64,000 nt of DNA from contig CDRNVI010000020.1 of the NCBI GenBank assembly GCA_977017575.1, positions 62,001 to 126,000 on the forward strand. The letters are read 5' to 3'. Of this stretch, positions 38,647 through 46,739 are shown in pieces. This DNA is from Paramoeba atlantica (lineage: Eukaryota; Discosea). Below the pieces are notes generated by a model. The model saw only the letters and a list, made by a program, of their open reading frames with translations, did not search any database and was not told where the DNA came from. Made by a program: the position numbers and the translations under genes. Numbering within the stretch: position 1 is the first letter of the stretch; each line of letters begins with the position of its first letter.

Positions 38647-38934
38647 ATAAAAAGGAGGATAATGTAAAAGAATTATGCATGTATTGTGGAGGGTATATTA
38701 ATTGTACATTTGATTTGTGTAATGCATACACCGTTCGTATACAGCACCGTATACAGCGTACACCGTATTTTCACAGTAAGGCGGCTATGTACGGTAACAA
38801 ACTAAAAAAACTACACTTTAAGCTACTTTGTACGTGTACAATCCATTTTTTTGGGGCTAAAATAGACCTCGTTCGACCTCAAATGCAAAGCGCGGGTTCG
38901 GTGCGGGTTCGGTGATGCACACCCGCAGCCCCTC

Positions 38935-39399
38935 ATCTGTACGATTAGGGATGCTGGTACGATTAGTTCCACGACGACGGCGTTGTCCACTAATTCCCCC
39001 CCGACGGAGGCAACTCTCCAAGTTTTGACTCTTATTCCGACTAATAGAACCATAAATTGCCTTCCGGGAAATGCTCACACCTTCTTTACGCAAAGTAACA
39101 GATATCTGTTGAGGGCTAAAGCGCCGACGTAACAGAGATATGACACTCTCTTTGATGTCTCCTTCAATTTTGCTTGCACGGGACTTCCGTTTACTCATTG
39201 CTTGGTTGAGTGTTCGTTCAGCCCGCTTCGCGTTGTATACACCATCCCGATCTCCACCTGCCAGTTCTCGACTAAAAGACGACTGATTTACTTTCAGTTT
39301 TGAGGCAATTTGTGCTTGCGAAAAGTTTTCTTGATTGTGGAGAACCTCAATAAGTTTACGATCTTCTGAATTAATACGTTTTCTAGATGTTTGACACAT
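38935..39399 (-). pseudogene. IS30-like transposase, N-terminal piece
   Basis: Starts at ATG 39399. It has the IS30 helix-turn-helix ('FSQAQIASKLKVNQSSFSRE'), a second DNA-binding segment ('FSPQQISVTLRKEGVSISRK' then 'AIYGSI') and a basic linker 'RRGGISGQRRRRGTNRTS'. It ends at the duplicated ATCT where the 4.56-kb element is inserted. With that element and one ATCT removed, the frame enters the central piece directly. The three pieces total about 330 residues, normal for the family. Confidence 0.92.
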
Positions 39400-39427
39400 G
39401 GTGCAAGAAAGACAAAAAAAATATTAT

Positions 39428-39715
39428 CCGGTTACATTATGCATTATCAGGTTACATTATGCGTTATCAGGTTACATTATGCGTTATGAGGTTACATTAC
39501 GCGTTATCGGGTTACATTATGCATTATAAGGGTGCGAGTTACTATGCATTATAAGGGTGCGAGTTTTATGCGTTATCAAGGGTACAATATGCATTATTAG
39601 TGGCCCTATATGCATTATCAAGGGTACAATATGCGTTATCAAGGGTACAATATGCGTTATCAAGGGTACAATATGCGTCATCAGGTTACATTATGCATTA
39701 TAAGGGTGCGTGTGC
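39428..39715. repeat. Tandem array of 'GGTTACATTATGCGTTATCA' and variants
   Basis: Around five units of 'ggttacattatgcgttatca' are followed by 'gcattataagggtgcgagtt' and then four of 'agggtacaatatgcgttatca' type. The repeat lies just upstream of the IS30-like start codon and could hold its promoter or terminal region. These are plain tandem repeats, not a CRISPR array. Confidence 0.75.
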
Positions 39716-39927
39716 CGGGCACACTTCTGTCCATGGGTGTATAATGTATTTCTCTAATCATTGCTTTGCTGTGGGCTCTTTTTGTTATATTTGTCTTGTC
39801 CTTTGTCTTGTTACTCTCATTGATCTCTTAAGAAAAGATTGTATAAGACTCGTAAAAATTAGTGAAGTAATTTGCTTTCAAAAACTTCCTGCACTAATTA
39901 ATATTATGCCTCAATTTTTACGCGCAC
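39716..39927. other. Gene-free stretch
   Basis: Nothing recognised. Confidence 0.4.
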
Positions 39928-39997
39928 GGTAACTGTTTTTGTTCACTCTTTCAATAATCGAGAGTAGAGATGTAGTTATACAACCACCGCAATAAAA
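39928..39997 (+). repeat. Repeat family A, tail fragment
   Basis: 'aactgtttttgttcactctt', 'tcaataatcgagagtagaga' and 'gtagttatacaaccaccgca' match the 3' end of repeat A at 6562 and 27290. Confidence 0.7.
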
Positions 39998-40177
39998 TTT
40001 TAGGGTAAAGGGGACGAGGGAGATACCAACAGTGTAGGGGCGGCAGTTTCCACAGGAAAAACGGCATCTCTACCTTTTTAGTCGCTTGTCTTTATGCCAT
40101 AGGGGAGATACCGTTTTTCCTGTGGAAACTGCCGCACCTACACTGTTGGTATCTCCCTCGTCCACTTTACCCTGGGT
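39998..40177. mobile_element. Palindromic MITE, 'ACCCAGG' family, copy 2
   Basis: Arms of about 70 bases (40003-40072 and 40107-40175) are inverted with only a few differences; they contain 'gagggagataccaacagtgt' and 'agtttccacaggaaaaacgg'. The right end 'tttaccctgggt' is followed by TA; the left end is damaged. The transcript would fold to a long hairpin. Same terminus as 10385-10571. Confidence 0.8.
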
Positions 40178-40239
40178 TACATAGTAAAAACATGTTCCCT
40201 AGTACACCTTACAGCTTTCCACGCGAGGAAGTCGTCTTC

Positions 40240-40425
40240 GCTGCGGCAAAAAGGCAGAAGGCTCCGCCTTCTGCTTTTTGCCTTGCGCCTCCTCCTTCCT
40301 CTACGGTCTTGCGTATCCTAAATTTCAAGTTGAAAAAAGCATACGTGGCAAATCGGGCTTTGCAAATCGCTTCCGAAGAAGGGGGTCTCGAGTCGTCCAA
40401 AAGGTGCGTTTTTCTTTTCTAAAAC
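40240..40425. repeat. 160-bp repeat, inverted relative of 31518-31680
   Basis: Carries 'gcctcctccttcctctacgg', 'gctttgcaaatcgcttccga' and 'ctcgagtcgtccaaaaggtg'. The two copies are 8.7 kb apart on either side of the IS30/Tc1/DDE nest. At 40245-40285 a 'gcagaaggctccgccttctgc' hairpin is present. Confidence 0.65.
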
Positions 40426-40994
40426 TATCTATTTATAGAGCTGCCTTTCGTTCTTTGCGAAAAAACATTTTCCGGAAAATCTTTTTTCGGGCTAAATTTC
40501 GGGCGAAATTTCGAGCCAATTTTTATTAATACTGGGTAGCGAGGGAGTAGTACACACATGTGCATAGTACGGTACGATGTACTAAATCTAGTACGGACCC
40601 CTATTTTCGTACTAGTACGTACTAACTACCGTACTATCCGTACTAGGATAGTAAACGTATTCAAAAACTTGGTGTAGGTATCTCTCGCTCGCTTGTTAGC
40701 TTGCTATTCTGAAAGCAAATATTTTGAGCGAGAGGGATGTTAGTTACATGGAGAACGAGTCGGGAAGGGATGAAGAGTTCTGTCCGGGAATCTAATTTGT
40801 ACAGCGGGGGGGATTTTACTTACATGGAGAACGAGTCCAGAAGGGGTAAGAAGTTAAAATTTAATGGAAGTGTTCTTCACTGTGTGGTAAGTCTTCACTG
40901 CCTTGGTAGTACAACTCCCGGGACCTTGTGCACTGATCAATTTCATACATGAATATACAGTGTATGTGTTTAGAAAGATTGACCATCCGCATAT

Positions 40995-41690
40995 TTATAT
41001 AACTTTATTGTCTCTAAGGCTTTCAACAACACCCTTTTCTAGGCCTGGGCGATAGCGTTTGAGGCAGCGCTCCCCGAACCTACTGTAGTACGTCCGAAAA
41101 TTGGACGACGCTCTTACGAAGGACTCGTCACATTTAGCTAATTTCATCCCGAGCGCTACACCTTTGTACTTCCCTTTTGAAGCACTAGGTTTCCCGGCAG
41201 AATAAAAGGCTTGAGAGAAATTAGCTTTCTTAAATTTAAAAGAAGCAGACTCTTCGTACGACTTGAAAGCTGCCTTACAAACGCAATTGATCATGTGACC
41301 TATACATGACAAAAACGTAATGGTGGGAAACGCAAAACGTAAGCCTTGCTCAAAGTTCAACAGATCATCTTGGCCAACACCATCAGTCCGATCATAAATT
41401 TCGCGCAGATGACCCTCGCAATGCAACCGGGCAACATGGTTAACTGTACTGCCGTCGACCATGAGAAATTTTAGTTTTTTTTGTCGATCAGCTCCGATGT
41501 TAATCATTAAGCTGCTAATGAAAGTCTCGGCCATGAGTTTTCCATCGAACGCCTTGTGTTGAGATGAATAAAGTGGTGGAAGAACATATTCTTCAGCCCC
41601 CACATATAAGATGCACAAGAGCAAATGTTCACTCTTTACCCGATCAATACCTGCATCTACCGCTGCACCAAAAAAACGTGATTATCGATG
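40995..41690 (-). pseudogene. hAT-like transposase fragment
   Basis: Minus-strand frame. 'GAAVDAGIDRVKSEHLL' is followed by 'AETFISSLMINIGADRQKKL', 'FLMVDGSTVNHVARLH' and 'FLSCIGHMINCVCKAAF', which parallel the D...D-N-x-x-N...C-x-H-x-L-N-L layout of hAT/DUF659 transposases. The dimerisation domain at the C-terminus is not seen. The frame has no ATG at its start; it opens inside a poly-T stretch where the upstream frame (41657-41950) closes, which suggests a frameshift. Assignment is by pattern only. Confidence 0.5.
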
Positions 41691-42330
41691 TGGTCTCGAA
41701 GAACCCCCCATAATTCATTTGCCTGAACGGACTCGCATTCATGAAGTTTTCGAGTTGTCTTAGGAAAAAATGCAAGAAATTGTGCGGCAGTCACGTTAGG
41801 AGGCCACTGCTCCAAAAAAGAGTGAACAAAAGTGATAAATTGCTGTGATGGTGTGCTCATAAGAGCGTGCATACATGGAACTACCCGCGTTGCGTACACC
41901 TCCGCATTTTGCCGCACTGTTATCGTGCTGTTTCGTTCCTCCTCTTCCATTCGAACAGTCCCAAGATCACATTCCTTTCTGTGTCGTTGGTAGTGATTTC
42001 GAGTCTTACTGTAAGACTAAAAATCTAAGTCTCTACATAGAATTTCTACGTAGAACGCGTAGAATTCTACGTAGACTACCAACTATGCTTACAGTGAGTC
42101 TCAAACTCACACCCAGGGGAAACACATTTGTAGTGACACTGATGCCCCATCCCATCCAAGGGCATTTCGCTGTGATCGTGGTGGCAATTAGGGGGACACC
42201 GAACGACCTCGAATTTCGGTACGGCGCCCTCACGCATCAAAAGGCTGGGCGGCGCACGTTGTTGACTGCGAGGCGTCGAAGGCGTGGAATTTCCTTGCGA
42301 GTTTTGACTCATGTAAGGACACAAAAAAAG
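41657..42330 (-). pseudogene. N-terminal parts of the hAT-like element protein
   Basis: Two further minus-strand frames: 42076-42330 with a Cys/His cluster 'CPPNCHHDHSEM' and 'CHYKCVSPGCEFETHCKHSW', probably a BED-like or other zinc finger, and 41657-41950, helical with 'FVHSFLEQWPPNVTAAQFL'. In order they precede the transposase-like piece, so this is one broken protein or a small gene set. Confidence 0.4.
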
Positions 42331-42567
42331 TAGGGCGAATATCACTAGTATCTATTATCTATCTATTTTCATGTTACAGTAAGAAAAAACCCGATATTAC
42401 AAGTAAAAGAGAAAGTGAACTTACATACATGTATGGTACTCTTTGTCTATGTATAATATTCTTTGAAAAAAAGGAAATATGTACATGTGACTAAAAGTAC
42501 AGACTTTCGTACTAAGTACGGATAGTACGGTACTAGGTACGGTACTATCGTACTAGGCAAATGTGTG

Positions 42568-42726
42568 GTAGTATCTCCCTCAATAAAATTTCATAGTTAT
42601 TCGGACCCCTGGCTTGTAAGTAGCTTACGTAGTAGCTTCACACAAAAACAACTCTCCACAAACTTCCAAATCCTTTTTTCTCTCTCACATTCACTCCACC
42701 CTCCCTTCTTTCCCTCCTCCTCCTCT
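42568..42726 (+). promoter_or_regulatory. iPGAM leader, pyrimidine-rich
   Basis: The start codon at 42727 is preceded by an unbroken C/T-rich tract (about 42682-42726: 'ccctcccttctttccctcct' and on) without an AG after its beginning. The part at 42633-42699 is copied at 28428-28498. If transcripts are trans-spliced, the acceptor must lie before this tract. The hAT-like element ends only 160 bases upstream of the coding region. Confidence 0.5.
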
Positions 42727-44406
42727 ATGCCTTCCCCCACCCCCTCTCTTCGCCTACGCCCCCATCCCACCCTCCCCTCCCCCTCCGGCCCCCTCCTCCT
42801 CGTCATCCTAGACGGTGTCGGGGTCGGTCCCGGGGACGCCTACGATGCCATCCACCTCGCCTCCACCCCCACCCTCGACCGTCTCCTCGCCCACCCCACC
42901 CGTAGCACTACCGTAAAAGCCCACGGGGTCGCTGTCGGTCTCCCCTCCGACAACGACATGGGGAACAGCGAGGTCGGGCACAACACCATGGGTTGTGGCC
43001 GCGTGATCCCACAGGGGGCGACCCTGGTGAACCACGCCCTCACCCACGGCACCCTGTGGCACAGTCACGGGTACGACCACTTAAGAGTCGCCTTCCAAGC
43101 CCCCGGGGCCACACTCCACCTGATCGGTCTCCTCAGCGATGGCGGTGTGCACAGTCACACGAGACATCTGTACGCTCTACTCCGACAGGCCCACGCGGAT
43201 GGGGCCACGAAGCTGCGGCTCCATGTGTTGTTTGACGGACGGGACGTGCCCGACCACACCGCGGAGAGCTACACGGAGGAACTCGAGGAGGTGCTGCGGG
43301 AGTTCCCGGATGCCAAGATCGCCTCCGGTGGGGGGCGGATGTATGTCACCATGGACCGGTATGAGGCGGATTGGGGGATTGTGCAGCGTGGGTGGGATGC
43401 CCACGTGCATGGGAACGCGCGGGCGTTTGGGAGTGTCCCGGAGGCTCTGGAGACATTTCGAAGGGAGAATGCGGCGAGTTCGGATCAGTACCTGCCTCCG
43501 TTTTGTGTGACGAATGAGGAAGGACCGGTGGGGCGGATTCAGGATGGGGATGCGGTGCTGTGTTTTAACTTTCGAGGAGATCGGGTACTGGAATTGTGTC
43601 GGACGTTCTCCAGCGATGCCTCCTTTGATAAGTTTGACCGTGGTGTAGTCCCGAAGGTCCACTTCGCGGGTATGATGCAGTATGATGGGGATATGCGTAT
43701 CCCGGAGTACTACTGTGTTCCCCCTCCGTTGATCGAGCGCTCCAGTGGGGCGTACCTCGCGGCCAGCGGGGTGCGTCTGCTTGCGTGCAGCGAGACTCAA
43801 AAGTTTGGTCACGTGACATATTTTTGGAACGGCAACCGGAGTGGGAAATTCTCGGCTGATTTGGAGACGTACGTAGAAATCCCAAGTGACTGTTGTGTGT
43901 TTAACGAAAAGCCCACAATGAAGGCGGCGGAAATTTGTGGTGTTGCCGTCAACGCGCTACGAAGCGGGAAATACGATCTTGTGCGAATTAATTTTGCGAA
44001 TGGTGACATGGTGGGGCATACGGGAGACATGGCTGCCACCGTGGCAGCGATGGAGACCGTTGACAAGGTATTGCATGAGCTTCTTGACTGTGTCGAGGAG
44101 GTAAAAGGCTCCTTTCTTATCACTGCTGACCATGGCAATGCAGACGACATGGTTCAGAGGAACTCGGATGGTACTCCAAAGATGTATCCGAATACCGACA
44201 AGGTTATTCCGCTTACGTCACACACTCTTGCGCCCGTGCCTGTCCTGATTGGGGGACCGGCACTACCTGATTTTGTCTCATTGAGAGGCAACCTCGAGAA
44301 AGCGGGACTTGCAAACATCACAGCTACCTTCATAGAGATGCTCGGATTTGAAGCCCCTGAAGATTATGAATCTTCATTGCTAAACCTTAAAAAGCCTTCT
44401 GAGTAG
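42727..44406 (+). CDS. 2,3-bisphosphoglycerate-independent phosphoglycerate mutase (559 aa)
   Basis: Interconverts 3- and 2-phosphoglycerate in glycolysis and gluconeogenesis, using two Mn/Co ions and a phosphoserine intermediate, with no cofactor. The alkaline-phosphatase fold begins 'LLLVILDGVGVGPGDAYDA' near residue 25, the catalytic serine is in 'DNDMGNSEVGHNTMG' (Ser about 81), the substrate motifs 'LLSDGGVHSH' and 'VLFDGRDVP' follow, and the second metal site is 'TADHGNADDM' near 465. The length matches trypanosomatid and plant enzymes (about 550). The frame extends upstream without ATG, so the start is the ATG at 42727. The first 900 bases are very GC-rich, the last 700 much less. Lacking a vertebrate homologue, this enzyme is a known target in trypanosome work. 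Confidence 0.96.
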   Translation: MPSPTPSLRLRPHPTLPSPSGPLLLVILDGVGVGPGDAYDAIHLASTPTLDRLLAHPTRSTTVKAHGVAVGLPSDNDMGNSEVGHNTMGCGRVIPQGATLVNHALTHGTLWHSHGYDHLRVAFQAPGATLHLIGLLSDGGVHSHTRHLYALLRQAHADGATKLRLHVLFDGRDVPDHTAESYTEELEEVLREFPDAKIASGGGRMYVTMDRYEADWGIVQRGWDAHVHGNARAFGSVPEALETFRRENAASSDQYLPPFCVTNEEGPVGRIQDGDAVLCFNFRGDRVLELCRTFSSDASFDKFDRGVVPKVHFAGMMQYDGDMRIPEYYCVPPPLIERSSGAYLAASGVRLLACSETQKFGHVTYFWNGNRSGKFSADLETYVEIPSDCCVFNEKPTMKAAEICGVAVNALRSGKYDLVRINFANGDMVGHTGDMAATVAAMETVDKVLHELLDCVEEVKGSFLITADHGNADDMVQRNSDGTPKMYPNTDKVIPLTSHTLAPVPVLIGGPALPDFVSLRGNLEKAGLANITATFIEMLGFEAPEDYESSLLNLKKPSE

Positions 44407-44761
44407 GGAGATGGTTATGAAACGGGAGAATATCATGGGCGTACGATTCTGGATTTCAAATCCAGAATCATTTGGGAATCTCAAATCATTTGGGCATGTG
44501 CTCTGGGCTAGTTTGGGCCTGCGAAAACAGTTTTGCTATTCCTAATGGAACGAAGCTGTAGTGCTGTTGTAAAAGTAGATTATTGTAGTATTGAAGATAA
44601 TTAAATTGTAAAAGTCTTTACGACACGTTTTGTGGGAAAAAATACGACATGCTATTTGTAAAGAATGAGGTAGCGTGTAAAAAAAGAGAATAAAACAATA
44701 AAAAGGATTTAACAGTTTGTTAATCGTTTTTGGACACTAGTAACTGCTGTCATATGAATCA
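44407..44761 (+). other. iPGAM downstream region with hairpin
   Basis: A perfect palindrome 'gattctggattt-c-aaatccagaatc' lies at 44445-44469, 39 bases after the stop codon, and 'aatcatttggg' is repeated next to it. It may be a 3'UTR structure. No gene. Confidence 0.6.
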
Positions 44762-45370
44762 ATGCCTCAAGATATTCCACCCTTAGCGCACCCGTTAGGA
44801 GACCGATCACGCCGAGTCCTACCTGTATTTCGCTCTAGCTTGTGGGAAAATGATGGACGCTTTGGCACAAAAGTGACCCGAGAAGCACAAAAAGTGTTAC
44901 GAGGCGGAAAGCCCAGCAGAGCGCATGTTTCACCCACCTCGAGCGAAAAGTTACGGACAGCGAATGTTCTACCTAAGAGCCAGATGCATTCCATTGCTCG
45001 TAATAGCGATAGTCGACGATTAGCACACGAAGCGGACGAAGAACTAAAAGAGCTTCCAGTTCTTGCACAAACGGTTATAGATGCAAAAAATAATACTGTT
45101 CACGCAGCGAACATTAATATCACAAGTCATAAAGAATCTTTGGCTTACCAATGTCCACCAGACTCTCAATCCGCTTGCTCCAGCGCCGGGGAGAAAATTC
45201 GATTGCGACGTACTCAGATGAAAGTAGTTTGGCGCAAAGGAACAGCGAATTCTGAAGAGGAACTAGAAAGAATGGAGGCTGCTCGCACTCGGATAAGATC
45301 CCGTGACCGTAGAGAGGAAGACGAAATACGAAATATAATAGAAGATGCATTGAAGCGGAAAGCAACGTAG
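44762..45370 (+). CDS. Hypothetical basic protein (202 aa)
   Basis: Not recognised. Disordered and basic at the start, with 'LWENDGRFGTKVTREAQKVL' near residue 28. The C-terminal 60 residues are charged and helical ('ANSEEELERMEAARTRIRSR' then 'DRREEDEIRNIIEDALKRK'), a likely single coiled coil. No membrane segment. It starts at ATG 44762 and has codon usage like its neighbours, in the same orientation. It could be a small nuclear or cytoskeletal protein. Confidence 0.65.
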   Translation: MPQDIPPLAHPLGDRSRRVLPVFRSSLWENDGRFGTKVTREAQKVLRGGKPSRAHVSPTSSEKLRTANVLPKSQMHSIARNSDSRRLAHEADEELKELPVLAQTVIDAKNNTVHAANINITSHKESLAYQCPPDSQSACSSAGEKIRLRRTQMKVVWRKGTANSEEELERMEAARTRIRSRDRREEDEIRNIIEDALKRKAT

Positions 45371-46172
45371 TTGCTACTGCATTTTTGGAGGTACAAGGCA
45401 GTTACCCCGTTTCCTTTTCAGAAGATGCAGTGTATACAATTTCAGAAAGTGCAGTGTATTAGGGGGAACGAAGATGCAACATTTGCTTTCTAGAAGATTC
45501 GGTGCGGTTTCGGTGCGGTCTCGGGTGGTGTACCCGCAAGCTTTCTTTTGTGGTAGATCTTGTAGCTCACCGGTTCCTTGCACTTGAGTTGCGCGTGCAG
45601 CCGGAACACGACGGTTCCGATGCCTGGCTCCTGTATTTCGCTCATGGTCGTGCCTTGTGCATCGGGTGGTATAACCGAATCTAAAAGATTCGTTTGTTGA
45701 TATTTTTATGTGCACGCTGTTTAATTTGTTATCATCGTGTAAGATACACGTGTATTCTCTTAAGCGTCCATCTTTGGAGAAGAAAAAAGTTAAAGAGAAA
45801 TGGAAATTCGATTTTTTAATACAGATTAGGTTCAAGGAAAGAATTAGTAATTTTACGCGGTTAACACGGTTTAAATTCACACAGTCTGAATTCAAACGAA
45901 TTTGATTCACACAGTTGGGAGGATAAGGAGATCCTCCTTAGATTTGCGAGTAGTATACTCACTAGCCTCAAATGTTTTATTAATTGTCTCAGAAACTACG
46001 CTTTACCGCTTACTTTTATTTCTAAAATTTAAACATTTTTGCTGACATTCTTTTTTTTTTTGGAAATTCGAGTACCCCCCACTTATAGTGCCGTATGGCC
46101 AAAACTCGCGGCACACAAGTTGGGGCACAGTAAATTACTGTAAGCCTGCGGCAGTGATTCAACATTAACATA
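45371..46172. other. Gene-free stretch
   Basis: At 45488-45535 'tcggtgcggtttcggtgcgg' followed by 'ggtgtacccgcaagc' is similar to the subterminal repeats of the 4.56-kb transposon, perhaps a decayed end. 'agaagatgcagtgtat' and 'agaaagtgcagtgtat' are repeated at 45420-45460. No gene is supported. Confidence 0.5.
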
Positions 46173-46488
46173 CTGTGACTCCCCCTTTATACTTCGCTGG
46201 TCAGACCTCCCCTTTATACTTTGTTTTTTGTGTGCCCCCCCCCCGAAGGGGGGACGATTTTTTTTAATTTTCGTAGTTTTTCATCTTTTTTTACAAATAA
46301 ATACAAGAACGTTCTAAGTCTTCCCTTCTAGAAATGGAAGGTGATATGAAAGGAAAGACAGGAAAACTGGATGAGCCGCGCCGCGAAGCAGCGCGGCTTT
46401 CTTTATACAGCGGGGAAAAAATTCAGACCCCCCCCTTTATACTTTGTTACTGCTCAAAATGGGCGAAGTATAAAGGGGGGGGTCACAG
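46173..46488. mobile_element. C-run MITE, family D, copy 2 (316 bp)
   Basis: 'ctgtgactccccctttatac' then 'ttcgctggtcagacc' at the left, and 'gggcgaagtataaagggggg' then 'ggtcacag' at the right. A second, inner pair 'ctttatactttg' follows. In the middle is the hairpin 'gccgcgccgcgaagcagcgcggc'. No coding. It lies 250 bases upstream of the next gene, as copy 1 lies 190 bases upstream of the coiled-coil gene. Confidence 0.75.
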
Positions 46489-46739
46489 AATATAGAAAAT
46501 CCTTTTCAAAAAACTTGGATATTACCGTATATCTTTTCAGAAGAAATATTTGATTACCCACTGGAATTTTGTAATTAGACTAGAATTGTACGTTCTAACC
46601 TTTGGATTTTTTTGTTACACATTACTTTTTCCATGACCCTATACACATTTGTACTGCTTCGCACTAGCAGGTCTGTCTTGACGGCGCCCTCTCCAGAAGT
46701 ATACCACTAACATTTCAGCGGAACCTTTTTTATTGAGAA

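Larger units (their letters stand above)
34374..38934 (-). mobile_element. 4.56-kb DDE transposon (PIF/Harbinger-IS5-like), 14-bp ends, ATCT target duplication
   Basis: Ends 'gaggggctgcgggt' (34374) and its inverse (38934), followed inside by 'gcgggttcggtgcgggttcg' repeats. ATCT stands on both sides (34370-34373 and 38935-38938). On the minus strand, from the right end, it holds an accessory gene (38008-38646), a transposase 3' fragment (37349-37807), a zinc-finger gene (36374-36853), a small gene (36024-36311) and a full-length transposase (34673-35842). The word 'gtggccca(t/c)agtgtccca' occurs downstream of both transposases (about 34515 and 37125) in the same orientation, so the element may be a fusion of two related elements. 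Solo ends lie at 12480-12552, 14684 and 14812. Confidence 0.85.
40553..42567 (-). mobile_element. 2.0-kb hAT-like DNA transposon with GTAGTA flanks
   Basis: The ends are 'cacacatgtgcatagtacgg' and, inverted, 'cacacatttgcctagtacga', with 'gtagta' on both sides (40547-40552 and 42568-42573). Subterminal sequence at both ends is full of 'gtac' words (for example 40565-40650 and 42495-42556). On the minus strand lie a zinc-finger frame, a middle frame and a transposase-like frame. hAT elements usually duplicate 8 bp; a 6-bp duplication is not standard, so the superfamily is open. The target seems to have been a 'gagggag...ctccctc' palindrome. Confidence 0.65.

Noticed and set aside
33993-39399. 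Bacterial contamination as the source of the IS30-like gene
   Set aside because: The gene contains a TA-duplicated Tc1/mariner element and a PIF/Harbinger-like element that has copies beside host genes in the same window, so it sits in the same genome.
42565-42726. N-terminal extension of the phosphoglycerate mutase
   Set aside because: The frame is open but has no ATG, and homologues begin close to the ATG at 42727.
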